DNA of 64,000 nt from Phycisphaerae bacterium RAS2 (GTDB taxonomy: Bacteria > Planctomycetota > Phycisphaerae > UBA1845 > UTPLA1). Shown in pieces: positions 38,882 to 48,007 of the stretch. Below the pieces are notes generated by a model. The model had not been told where the DNA came from, did not search any database, and saw only the letters and a list, made by a program, of their open reading frames with translations. The stretch lies in NCBI GenBank assembly GCA_007753915.1, contig CP036352.1, forward strand, positions 3,473,306-3,537,305, written 5' to 3'. Position 1 is the stretch's first letter. Each line of letters opens with the position of its first letter. The translations under genes and the position numbers were made by a program.

Positions 38882-41809
38882 TTACAAGCCGGTGGCGGAG
38901 GTCAGCGTCGGGAACGCCTCGGCCTCGGCCTCTTCCTGAATGATGATCGTCGGCTTGATAAGAATCAGCAGCACCTGATCGTCCTTGACGTTGGACGTGT
39001 TCGAGAAGGCGCGTTTGAGCACGGGGATGCGCGAGAGAATCGGTACGCCCGCGTCGATGTCGCGCTCGGCCGAGAGCTTCAGGCCGCCGATGAGCAGCGT
39101 GCCGCCATCGGGTACCGAGACGGTCGTTCGCACCTGTTGCGTCGTTTGCGTGGCCAGTTCGATGAAGCCCGAGCCGACCGTCTGCGAGCCGCCGAAGAAG
39201 ACGGTTCGGAAGTCGCCGGTGACGCGGGTGAACGTTCGCACGGTCATGGTGACATACCGGCGATCCGCCGTGACGGTCGCCTGCACGTCGAGCGAGCGGC
39301 CGGTCAGGGCCGTCGCGATGTTGGGTAGAAACGCGCCGGCGTTGTCGCCGATGACGGGCGTCAGGGCCGCGATGTAATCCTGCTCGATGAAGGCCTCGAA
39401 GGCGGCGCGCTGGCCGTTGAAGAGCACGAGCCGCGGAGCATCAAGGTCACTGGAGCGGCGGTCGATCTGCGTCGCACGCAGCAGGAAGTCGACCTGGATG
39501 TTATCCAGGAAGCTTCCGAAGATCTGAAACGCCGGCGTCGTGTTCGCGATGCTCCCCAGCGTTCCGTTGATGTTCGTGTTGCTCGGCGCCGCCAGGTCCA
39601 ACGTGTTGTTGACGATCGGGATCGGCGTCATGGTGCCGATGGCCGGCCCGACGTTGCCACTGGCAGGCACAAGACCCGGCTGACCGTAAGGCTGGCCGAA
39701 CGGCTGGGTCGGCAACCCGATGCCGACGTTGGCCGGCGCGCCGGGGGTGAATCCGTTGCGCACGAACTGCCGCGGCACGAGGACCGGGTTGTTTGTGGCA
39801 GGATCAAGAATCGTTGTGCGATCAAAGCCGGCATTGCCGTTGTTCAACACGACGTCGAGGTCAACGCCGATCTGCTCGAGCCAGTTTCGCGTGATGGTGA
39901 TGTATCGCGCTTCAACGGCGATCTGCAGTGCGCGGGATTGGCGTAGCTGCCGCAGAAGGTCGCGAAGCTGCGTGTGCGCGCTCGACGTCTGGGTGACGAC
40001 CAGTTGCTGATTCAGCGCCTGGATCGAGCCGGTGTTGCCGCCGGCCTCGCGCCAGCTTTCGGGGTCAATGGTCTGTCGGATCAGCTCGATGATCGGCAGG
40101 ATGGGGTCTTCCTGCGTGTTCTGCAGGTCGTCATCCTGCTGACCGCCGCCGCCGCCGCCGAAGATGTTGCCGCCGCCCGCGCCACCACCGCCACCGCCGC
40201 CCGCGCCGCCGAGAAACCGCCCGCCGCCCAGACCGCCCTGCTGATTGCTGTTCTGGCCGATCTGGTCAAGGTTGATCTGTCGGCCGCGGAAGGTCGGCAC
40301 CGAGATGATCAGGTCCTGCACGCCGTACACACGGGTCAGCGTTTTGCGCGCGAGGTCTTCCTTTGTCGAAATTGCAATGACGCCGTCGTCCACCTCATAC
40401 GCCAGTTGCACGTCGCCCGCGCCGACCGCGTCCAGAATCAGTTGCATCGCCTTGGAGAACTTCACGCTGCTCAACCGAAGGCTGACTTCCGTCTCCGGGT
40501 CGATGCCGGCCGAATCGAGCGCCGTCCAGTTCGGGACGATGTTCAAGCCCGTCCGGTCGCGCAATTGCTCGATCACCTTGCGGAACGGAACCGCGTCGTA
40601 CTTGATCTCGGGGGCGACCGATTCCAGCTTGCGCCGAACGACCCGGTTGCTCTCCGGTTCAGCCGCTTCTTCAGCGCCGGTTCGCTTGGCGGAAATCTCC
40701 CGCCAGTTCTTGGGATACATGATGTCGCGGTGCCATGGGATGGCCGTCTCTTCGTTCGCGACGAGCAGGTCCTGCGCCTCGTTCTGTTTGTCGATCGTGG
40801 CGCCGACGTTTCGGCGATTGATGGCAAGGTCTTCCAGCGTCTCCTTCATCCACGCGGCCTGCTCGTTGTTCGGATCGATCGCCAGCACCTGCTTGAGCAC
40901 CTGAATCGCGTCGTCCAGCCGCTGCTCCTTGCGCAGCTCGGCGGCCTGATCCATGAGCTGTTCAATCTGCCGAGTCTTCTGGATGCGTACCTGCTCGACA
41001 CGCTCCCGCTCCCGGGCGGCGACTTCCTCTTGCTTCATGCGGACCAGTTGCTCGTCATAATCTTGCTGCTCGCCCTCAAGGAAGCGCTCCAGCTCGTTGG
41101 CCTGTTTGCGATAGTCTTCGTACAACGCGGCGGGCGAGGCGTAGCGCCGGTTCAATTCGATTGTCTGGCGGGCAAAATCCAGCAGCCGCCGGGCCTCCGC
41201 GAAATCCTCCGCCAGCAGGGCCTGGCGCAGCTTCGCCTCGGTCTCCTTGTACGTCTTGACCGCCTGCTGCCAGAGCAGGGCGTGTTCCTCGGCCAGTTCA
41301 TCCACCAGACCGCCGCCGGACTTCGGCGCGGCCGGGCGCGGCGCGTCGCCCATGGCGGCGTTTGATTTTGCCGATGCCGCCGCTTCGCCTGCTGATTTTT
41401 GCGATTTGTCGAGTTCGGTGAGGTGAGTGCGGGCCTTGGAAACGACATCGGCCTCGGCCACCTTGCACGCCACGACCGCCTCGAACGCTTTGCGCGCGTC
41501 GTCGGTCTTGCCGGCCTTCATCGCCTTCTCGCCGGCGGCGAGGTCCTCGCGCGCCTTGGCGCGGTCGGCCAGCGCCCGCTCGGCCATGCCGAGGAAGCGC
41601 TGAAGGTTGATCTGCTCGTCGTCGTCCAGTTCGTCTTCGGAGATCTCAAGCAACGCATCCTTGCCCGCGGCGTAATCACCGGCCTCCACGAGCTTGATCG
41701 CCGCCGTCAGGCGCTCTGAAGCGCTCGGCTCATCGTCGGCCCGCGCGACGCTGACCGCCGCGAGCAGAACCACGCCGAGGACCATACTCCAAGTGCGAAG
41801 CTTGAACAT
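38882..41809 (-). CDS. Secretin-family outer-membrane protein with N-terminal TPR/coiled-coil region
   Basis: A 975-residue exported protein. A signal peptide (residues 1-24, ending ARA) precedes a helical TPR-like and coiled-coil region (about 30-330). A short STN-like N-domain follows (VPFRKVIEQLRDRTGLNIVP, LSSVKFSKAMQLILDAVG), then a Gly-rich segment with long G runs near 545-585, an N1-type domain (QALNQQLVVTQTSSAHTQLR) and the secretin barrel. The barrel signature is VPDGGTLLIGGLK followed by VPILSRIPVLKRAFSN. It would form the outer-membrane channel of a type II/IV pilus-like machine. AGGAGA lies 6 bases before the ATG. Not adjacent to the gspFGH genes, so pairing with them is unproven. 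Confidence 0.9.
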   Translation of the reverse strand: MFKLRTWSMVLGVVLLAAVSVARADDEPSASERLTAAIKLVEAGDYAAGKDALLEISEDELDDDEQINLQRFLGMAERALADRAKAREDLAAGEKAMKAGKTDDARKAFEAVVACKVAEADVVSKARTHLTELDKSQKSAGEAAASAKSNAAMGDAPRPAAPKSGGGLVDELAEEHALLWQQAVKTYKETEAKLRQALLAEDFAEARRLLDFARQTIELNRRYASPAALYEDYRKQANELERFLEGEQQDYDEQLVRMKQEEVAARERERVEQVRIQKTRQIEQLMDQAAELRKEQRLDDAIQVLKQVLAIDPNNEQAAWMKETLEDLAINRRNVGATIDKQNEAQDLLVANEETAIPWHRDIMYPKNWREISAKRTGAEEAAEPESNRVVRRKLESVAPEIKYDAVPFRKVIEQLRDRTGLNIVPNWTALDSAGIDPETEVSLRLSSVKFSKAMQLILDAVGAGDVQLAYEVDDGVIAISTKEDLARKTLTRVYGVQDLIISVPTFRGRQINLDQIGQNSNQQGGLGGGRFLGGAGGGGGGGAGGGNIFGGGGGGQQDDDLQNTQEDPILPIIELIRQTIDPESWREAGGNTGSIQALNQQLVVTQTSSAHTQLRDLLRQLRQSRALQIAVEARYITITRNWLEQIGVDLDVVLNNGNAGFDRTTILDPATNNPVLVPRQFVRNGFTPGAPANVGIGLPTQPFGQPYGQPGLVPASGNVGPAIGTMTPIPIVNNTLDLAAPSNTNINGTLGSIANTTPAFQIFGSFLDNIQVDFLLRATQIDRRSSDLDAPRLVLFNGQRAAFEAFIEQDYIAALTPVIGDNAGAFLPNIATALTGRSLDVQATVTADRRYVTMTVRTFTRVTGDFRTVFFGGSQTVGSGFIELATQTTQQVRTTVSVPDGGTLLIGGLKLSAERDIDAGVPILSRIPVLKRAFSNTSNVKDDQVLLILIKPTIIIQEEAEAEAFPTLTSATGL

Positions 41810-42425
41810 GACCGTCTCCTCAACCGTCGCGGCCGACTGGATCGGCCGACACCGTTTACCGGGTCATCCTACCACCGGCGTCTTAAACCGGGGCTGTCAT
41901 CCACACGTGCCGTCCCCAACCACCAGCGCTTAGGCAGGCCTACAAGCCATGGAGTCTTTTCGACCGGACGCAGGCATCGCTCGCTTCAGGTAGGGCGCCC
42001 GGTTGGGGCGCATCGGGTGGGAAGCCGCGGCGGGTCACTCCATGCCTTGATTCCAATAGAATTTACGCACGTCGCCGTGCTAATGCAAGCCCTTTCTCCC
42101 CCCGGGTCGGCCGGCCCGTCCGATACCCCGAAGGCGGCTGATCCGCGTTCCCAGCATTGCCCGGCCCCCTTGTCGGTTACCGGTTCACGCGACCCGTGTT
42201 ATCAGCCTTTTCCCCGCCAACACGCCAGACGCGGAGTCTTGAAACCGGAATTCGACGGAAAACGTAGTGGGTGCAGCTGACCGACCCTCATCGAGGGAAG
42301 CAGGGGATATGCAGAGTTCAAACCTGCGGGCTCATTGCAGTTTCTCGCGGGGATTTAGCGCGGATTCCCACCGGAGCGGTTCAGCCGCTGCGCGCCGCGA
42401 AGGGTTTGAAACGTGTGAACGACGA
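41810..42425. other. Long untranslated region upstream of the secretin gene
   Basis: The 616 bases between the peptidase stop and the secretin start have no supported gene. A good promoter lies at 42060-42088 on the minus strand, leaving a leader of roughly 240 bases. No known riboswitch consensus was recognised in it. Confidence 0.5.
42060..42088 (-). promoter_or_regulatory. Putative sigma-70 promoter of the secretin gene
   Basis: On the minus strand TTGCAT (42088-42083) and TAAATT (42065-42060) are 17 bases apart. Transcription would start near 42053 and run about 240 bases before the ATG at 41809. Confidence 0.5.
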
Positions 42426-43808
42426 CTACCGCTCGATTTCCTTGGATTTCTTGCGGCGTTCTTCCTCGTCTTTGAGCCATTTGCGAAGGCGATCCATCTC
42501 TTCAGACGAATAGTGCTTCAGTTCGTCGGTGATGTCCGGGTTGTAGCCGCCGAGTTTGAGGTAGTACTCCTCATCGGGCACGGACTTATCACGCGAAATG
42601 TTTTCCTTGACCCACTGGGTCCAGTTCTTCTCGAGAGCCTCTTTGGCCTCTGAAGAGAACTTCTCTTCCCAGGCGCGCATGCGATCTCCCATGTAAGTCG
42701 TCTGTCGATCAGAGCCGACCCGCTTGGACAAGTCGAACACGGCCCGGAAATCCTTCCATCCCTGACGCCCGCCACCCATCATGTAGGCCGCCAGCGACCA
42801 CGCCTGCGAATAGTTCAAGAATCCCTGCTCGCTGGTCATGTCCTTGTGCCAGCTTTCGGGGTCGATCGTCCAGACGTAGTTGAAGTCCTTCCATTTCGGC
42901 GTGTCGACAATGCGACGAATCACCGGCGCGTACCGCCCGCGGTTGGGAATCTCGGCGAAGTTTTCCTCGACCGTCTTGTCGAAATCCCAGTACTCGAACA
43001 CCGCCGCGTGGCCCTCGTTCCACCAGCGCGGGCAATCCACAGGGACGCCAATGTTTACCCCCGGAAACAGCGTATTGCCCAAACGAAGCTGCAATTCCAT
43101 GTGGGCCGCTTCGTGCTTCAACGTGCCTTTCTCCCACTTCCGGAAGTCGGTAATGCCGTCAGTGAATTGCTGCAAACGATAGCGCCGAGCCGGCCAATGC
43201 GGACCCCGATCGCCCACCAAGTGCCCGAACGACATGAAAAAGCCACCGCTGCCCGGCGAACCGCCGTTTTCGTGGTACGTCTTTTGATCTGCAAAGACGA
43301 TGACTTCAATCTTCTCGCGCACATCCGCCGGGACACCGCCCAGCAGCTTCGAATACGCCCGGCCGTATTCGCGATGGAGCATCTCCATGTACATCGCGGT
43401 GTCGGCCGTGAACTCCTTGTCGATGTCCGTGCGAACGATGAAGGGATGGCCCATGTAGGTCCACAGGCGAACCTCTTCGTCACCCTTCTTGAACGTGCCA
43501 TCGCTGTAATCGCCGCGCTTGTCCTGCTTGATGCGCTTGAGCAGCCGCTCGTAGCGCTTGTCGTACTCGGCGTCGGTCTCGTTGCGCTTCTGCCCCCAGC
43601 GCACGCGCGGCATTCCGTCCGCCGACTTCTTCGGCTTGGATTTCTTCTTCGTGGTCGCTTTCTTCTCGGTGCCGTCGTCCGGCCCCGCAAAGACGAACTG
43701 ATCGCATTTCGGTCCGGCCAGCGCGCGCCCCGTGGACGACAACGCCGCCACCGCTACGACCATCGACAACCCGACCATCCAGAACGTCACTCGGTTCTTG
43801 TGCAACAT
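42426..43808 (-). CDS. Exported gluzincin-like peptidase, DUF1570-like
   Basis: A 460-residue exported protein with signal peptide FWMVGLSMVVAVAALSSTGR. A basic Lys-rich linker (about 45-65) precedes the fold. The metal site HEAAH (232-236) lies in KWEKGTLKHEAAHMELQLRL, and the third ligand Glu265 in CPRWWNEGHAAVFEYW, the gluzincin arrangement of the DUF1570 / peptidase-MA-like clan. The C-terminal 50 residues are highly charged and helical (SSEEMDRLRKWLKDEEERRK). Probably an envelope zinc peptidase of unknown substrate. Confidence 0.75.
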   Translation of the reverse strand: MLHKNRVTFWMVGLSMVVAVAALSSTGRALAGPKCDQFVFAGPDDGTEKKATTKKKSKPKKSADGMPRVRWGQKRNETDAEYDKRYERLLKRIKQDKRGDYSDGTFKKGDEEVRLWTYMGHPFIVRTDIDKEFTADTAMYMEMLHREYGRAYSKLLGGVPADVREKIEVIVFADQKTYHENGGSPGSGGFFMSFGHLVGDRGPHWPARRYRLQQFTDGITDFRKWEKGTLKHEAAHMELQLRLGNTLFPGVNIGVPVDCPRWWNEGHAAVFEYWDFDKTVEENFAEIPNRGRYAPVIRRIVDTPKWKDFNYVWTIDPESWHKDMTSEQGFLNYSQAWSLAAYMMGGGRQGWKDFRAVFDLSKRVGSDRQTTYMGDRMRAWEEKFSSEAKEALEKNWTQWVKENISRDKSVPDEEYYLKLGGYNPDITDELKHYSSEEMDRLRKWLKDEEERRKKSKEIER

Positions 43809-43956
43809 CGCACCACGCCTCCAGCCGCCGGAAACCTTGACTTGTTTGCCCGCGGCGCGCGAAACCCCAACTGTCGGTCGCGCCGGGACTTTGGCTCTAC
43901 CGCGTATTGTAAGCCGAGGCCGTCGGGTTGTGCCATTGAATTAAGGTGGGAAGTCC

Positions 43957-46074
43957 CTATCGGTTTGATAGGGGCCGCGCGAGGGCACACAGCCTGTAAC
44001 CGTCGGGAAGCGATTGCGAGGCAATGACTTCCGATGGTTCGAGGGTCGCCCGGCGGCGGAGGTCCGGCCAAAGATTGCGCTTTGTCTCGGGCGGGGACCA
44101 TCCTGGAAAGCCGCCGTGAATCCAGTCCCACTCGCGGTCCGGCTCGTCGGGTCGGACAACGTAGCGCGTCGTACCACGCCCAAGGGACGGCGGGGCCACC
44201 AGGTGGTCGAGCCTCGCCCAGAACGCACGGTACTCGCCGACCCGGCAACGCTGGCCCGTGAGATAAGTCAGCACATGGGCATCCAGCGGCTCGGCCCAGA
44301 CCTGCTTCACGTCCTGCTCGACGAGGGCATCTGCGACGCGCTGCATCGGATGCGGCGCTCCAACCTGCTGATACAACGCCGCCTGACCAACCATCCACGC
44401 CGCGCAAAGGGCCACGACCGACGCGCGGCCGGCCGCAGGCAGCCGGCGATTGATGAAGACACACGCCAACAACCCGGGCAGGAACACCCAGATCGGAAGC
44501 CAATAGCGGATCGTGGTGAAATTGAAACTGCACCCGCCAAACAGATACAACCCGACGCAGCCCATCGCGCCGAGCGCCAGCAGCGCAACCGGACGATGCA
44601 CACCCGGCGTCATGCGAAGCATGCGAGCGAGGCGCGGCCCCGAATTCAGCAGCAGCACCGCGCCGGCCGTCATGGCCGCGCCGACCACAATCCAGTTCGC
44701 TCCGCCGACCAATCCGCCCCAGGCGATATCCAGCGGCGCGAGCGAGGCATCCTGCCCGACGGTCACCAGACGCAGGAACGACTGCGGATCGGCTCCGAAG
44801 AAGACGGGCGAGCCGAGTAGTAAATATACAATCGTATCGCCAATGGCCCACGGGGGGCGCAGGCCCAGCGGGAGCGTCGGCTCCAGACCCTGGCCGCGCA
44901 GCGTCGCCAACAGGACATAGGCGATGGCCGGCGCCGACCCGATGACGACGCCGAGCAACATCGCTCCGCATCGGGGGATCATCGCTCGCACCCGCGAAAC
45001 CAATCGAAGCCGCCATGCCGCGATCACGCCTGCAACCGCTAAAACACCGGCCGCGGCTGGCCGCGGGATCAGCCCGAGCAGCAGCGCCGACTTCACGCCG
45101 GACTCATCGACTTGTACCGACCATGCGGTCGTGACCATCAACAACAACGCCGCGACAACAACGGTCAAGGCCGTGACACCGAGGCGGTCAATCACACTCC
45201 AGGCGGCCGCGCGCGGCGTGGCGACCCGAAGCATCCGAAGCGGCGAGCCGAGCAGATAATGCACGAGGACGGGAGCAAGGAAGAATACAACCGATGGATT
45301 GAGCCACAATCCCGAGCCCACCAGCCCGCCGAAGATGAATTGGCGGCGGGTTTCCCGTCCGCGGGATGCCTTGCTCGCATCCGACGTTGTCCGCTGCGCC
45401 GCCGGATTGCTCTCTGCGGTTGGACAGGCGAACCACTCCGCATACGCCCAGAGAATCAGCGTGCCCCAAAGCAGGTTCTCGACGTACGCCCCGCGCGCGG
45501 AAATGGTCCACTGCGCAAACATCGGCGGCCCGCACAAAAGCACGGCCGCTCCGACAAGCCCTGCGCGGCGACCGAGCCACCGCGTGAGCATCAGATATTG
45601 CACTCCGACCATCGCCGCGAAGAAGATCGCCGGCGCGGCCCGCAATGCGTGAACCGGATTCGCAAAGAACGGCAGCAACGCCGCTACGACATAGGCCTCC
45701 AGCGCGCCCATGTAGCGCTGGCCGTAGAAGTAAATCGGGAAACGGACGCCCTCGGCGATGTCCTGCGCCATGAGTCCGACGATGGCCTCGTCGGAGTGCA
45801 AGAGTGTCTCGCCACGGAGGATCAGCGGCGCACGAAATGCCAGCGCGGCGAGAAAAATCACGGCGGCCGCGACGAAGTCCAGCCGGTTCAGATTGAATCG
45901 ACGATACGGCGACGCGGCGACGCGATGCGAGAATGCAACGCGATCCGCGGAAGCAGGCCGGCGCGAATCCAGTTCCCGGGGTTCGTGATATGTTTCAATG
46001 GTGACGAGCGCGGCATCTTCGCAAGGCGCGTGAACCGGGTGCGGCGGATTCTCGGTATGGGTTGATGGCGGCAT
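43957..46074 (-). CDS. GT-C/GT39-type membrane glycosyltransferase
   Basis: A 705-residue polytopic inner-membrane protein with about eleven to thirteen helices (first: FVAAAVIFLAALAFRAPLIL). The first periplasmic loop carries HSDEAIVGLMAQDIAEG, with the Asp-Glu pair (95-96) expected of GT39/ArnT-like polyprenyl-phosphate-sugar transferases, then FYGQRYMGALEAYVVAAL. The start at 46074 has GGGGGGAG about 6 bases upstream; an upstream start at 46128 is unlikely. Donor and acceptor unknown. Confidence 0.8.
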   Translation of the reverse strand: MPPSTHTENPPHPVHAPCEDAALVTIETYHEPRELDSRRPASADRVAFSHRVAASPYRRFNLNRLDFVAAAVIFLAALAFRAPLILRGETLLHSDEAIVGLMAQDIAEGVRFPIYFYGQRYMGALEAYVVAALLPFFANPVHALRAAPAIFFAAMVGVQYLMLTRWLGRRAGLVGAAVLLCGPPMFAQWTISARGAYVENLLWGTLILWAYAEWFACPTAESNPAAQRTTSDASKASRGRETRRQFIFGGLVGSGLWLNPSVVFFLAPVLVHYLLGSPLRMLRVATPRAAAWSVIDRLGVTALTVVVAALLLMVTTAWSVQVDESGVKSALLLGLIPRPAAAGVLAVAGVIAAWRLRLVSRVRAMIPRCGAMLLGVVIGSAPAIAYVLLATLRGQGLEPTLPLGLRPPWAIGDTIVYLLLGSPVFFGADPQSFLRLVTVGQDASLAPLDIAWGGLVGGANWIVVGAAMTAGAVLLLNSGPRLARMLRMTPGVHRPVALLALGAMGCVGLYLFGGCSFNFTTIRYWLPIWVFLPGLLACVFINRRLPAAGRASVVALCAAWMVGQAALYQQVGAPHPMQRVADALVEQDVKQVWAEPLDAHVLTYLTGQRCRVGEYRAFWARLDHLVAPPSLGRGTTRYVVRPDEPDREWDWIHGGFPGWSPPETKRNLWPDLRRRATLEPSEVIASQSLPDGYRLCALARPLSNR

Positions 46075-46172
46075 GAACGCTCCCCCCGAAGCGCGACGCG
46101 ATGCGATTCGCCGTTGTGCGGCGGTCAAGCCCGCCGGCTAAGTAACCATCTTCCGGCCACTGAACGCTGCCT

Positions 46173-47879
46173 CTACGACAGCCGGCCGCTGCGCAGGATC
46201 GCAATCAGCAGCCACGCCGACATGACAAACGTCAGCGCGTAGCCGACGAATCCCAGGTAGCGGATCGGCAACGTGCCGAACAGCAGCACGTCGGCGTTCA
46301 TCGAGAGCAACATCGTGCTGCCGATGATCGTCGAGGCCACGAGCACCGAGAAGGCCAGGCGGTTGCTGGAGCGATCCAGCTCGCTGGCAAGGTGATCGAG
46401 ATTCTCGTGGCGGATGTTGATTTGAAACTGCCCGCGTCCGATACCGCGCAGGGTGTCGCGCAGCAGGCGGGGCGCGTCCCGTAACACGCTGGCGAGGTGC
46501 CAGGCCGAAATGCCGAAGAGGCGCGAGAGCCGCCGGGGATGAAAGCGCTCGCGCAGGAGCGTGTTGATCCGCGGTTGGAGCAGTTCGAGCAAATTCAAAT
46601 CCGGATCAAGCTGCATCACGACCGCCGAGACGGTCGCCAGCGACTTGAACATGGAGACGAAATTGCGCGGAAGCGTCACGTCAGACCGGCGCATCGTCTC
46701 CAGCAACTCGCGGAAGATCGTGGGCACTTCCAGCCGCCGCAGCGGCAGCCCGTAGTACTTGTCGAGCATGTCGCGCAAGTCGCGCGCGAGCATCTCCCGA
46801 TCGGTCGACCGGCCCAGCGCGCCCAGGTCGGCCAGCACTTCGATCAGCACGTCGATTTCGCGCTTGACCATCGCGACGATGCCGATCACCAGCCGGCCCA
46901 TCAGCTCGTCGTCGATCACGCCGACCATTCCAAAATCAAACAGGATCAGCTTGTCCGGCGGGCAGACCAGCAGATTCCCCGGGTGCGGGTCGGCATGAAA
47001 CAGCCCCATCTCGAAGAACTGCTTCATGAAACTCTCGGCCAGCCGATGGGCCAACTTCTTCGGATCGCACTGCGCCCGCTGCGCGCCGAGGGCGTCGCGC
47101 AGGTGCAACCCCTCCATGAACTCCATCGTCAGCACTTCCGTGCCTGTCAGGTCCCATCGCACCAGCGGCGTACGGATGAATTCATCATCCTTGAATGCGT
47201 CGTAAAACCGTGACGTGGCCGACGCCTCGTTGACGAAATCCAGCTCCTTCTGAATCGTCTGCGCGAACTCGTCCACCAGCATGCGCGGGTGATACGATCG
47301 CAGCTCGGGAAACAGCGCCTCAGCCCGCTCGGCCATCCATTTGAGTACATAGATGTCTAATTGAACGACCTGTTCGATGCCCGGCCGGCGAATCTTGACG
47401 ACGACCTCCTGGCCGTCTTGCGTCGTCGCACGATGCACCTGGCCGATGGAACCGCTGGCGAACGGTCGCTCTTCGAACGCACGAAATGCCTGTTGAACGG
47501 AAAGGCCGGTGCTGGCCTCGACGATGCGCCGGGCCTCGTCGGCCGAGAAGGGCTGCACGTCGTCCTGCAGGCGCTCCAGCGCCGCGATGATCTGCGCCGG
47601 CAACAGGTCGGGCCGGGTCGAGCCGATCTGCCCGAGTTTGACGAATGTGGGGCCGAGTTCCTCGCACACTTTCACAAGCCGCTCGCCGATGGTGGCGATC
47701 GGATCAATCTCGCTCTCGTCCGCCTCGGCGCCGCGCTTGAATCGCAGGAACGACGGAACGTATTGGCCCAGTTGCAGGCGGTCGACGAAATGGCCGAATC
47801 CGTGGCGGGAGAGCACCTGCGCAATGACGCGAAGCCGCGCGAAGGTCCGAACGGTGCGTGGCAGGGTCACGATGGACAT
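46173..47879 (-). CDS. UbiB/ABC1 (ADCK) family atypical kinase
   Basis: A 568-residue protein-kinase-like protein; family members support ubiquinone synthesis or lipid export. Marks: KLGQIGSTRPDLLP (81-94, the KxGQ extension), Ala-loop FASGSIGQVHRA (140-151), Lys162 in VVVKIRRPG, ELDFVNEA, FHADPHPGNLLV and DFGMVG. Two C-terminal membrane helices (FSVLVASTIIGSTMLLSM; LGFVGYALTFVMSAWLLIAI). ATG 47879 with GGGAG 5 bases upstream is preferred to 47939 and 48026. Divergent from the gene at 48008. Confidence 0.9.
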   Translation of the reverse strand: MSIVTLPRTVRTFARLRVIAQVLSRHGFGHFVDRLQLGQYVPSFLRFKRGAEADESEIDPIATIGERLVKVCEELGPTFVKLGQIGSTRPDLLPAQIIAALERLQDDVQPFSADEARRIVEASTGLSVQQAFRAFEERPFASGSIGQVHRATTQDGQEVVVKIRRPGIEQVVQLDIYVLKWMAERAEALFPELRSYHPRMLVDEFAQTIQKELDFVNEASATSRFYDAFKDDEFIRTPLVRWDLTGTEVLTMEFMEGLHLRDALGAQRAQCDPKKLAHRLAESFMKQFFEMGLFHADPHPGNLLVCPPDKLILFDFGMVGVIDDELMGRLVIGIVAMVKREIDVLIEVLADLGALGRSTDREMLARDLRDMLDKYYGLPLRRLEVPTIFRELLETMRRSDVTLPRNFVSMFKSLATVSAVVMQLDPDLNLLELLQPRINTLLRERFHPRRLSRLFGISAWHLASVLRDAPRLLRDTLRGIGRGQFQINIRHENLDHLASELDRSSNRLAFSVLVASTIIGSTMLLSMNADVLLFGTLPIRYLGFVGYALTFVMSAWLLIAILRSGRLS

Positions 47880-48007
47880 GGCGGCTCCCGAAGGGCGGCA
47901 ATCCCAATGAGGTATTGCGATCCTGCCCGGATTATTCATCGTTTCGCCCTTCGGCGTCAAACGCGGCTTGACGCACCCGCCCCCGATTCGCAGACTCCTC
48001 GAACCAT

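Noticed and set aside
40140-40230. GCC/GGC-rich run that resembles a tandem repeat
   Set aside because: It is the coding text of the Gly-rich segment of the secretin, with mixed Gly codons rather than an exact DNA repeat.
41810-42425. Possible cyclic-di-GMP or other riboswitch in the secretin leader
   Set aside because: I compared the leader with the conserved bases I know for cyclic-di-GMP-I and found no match.
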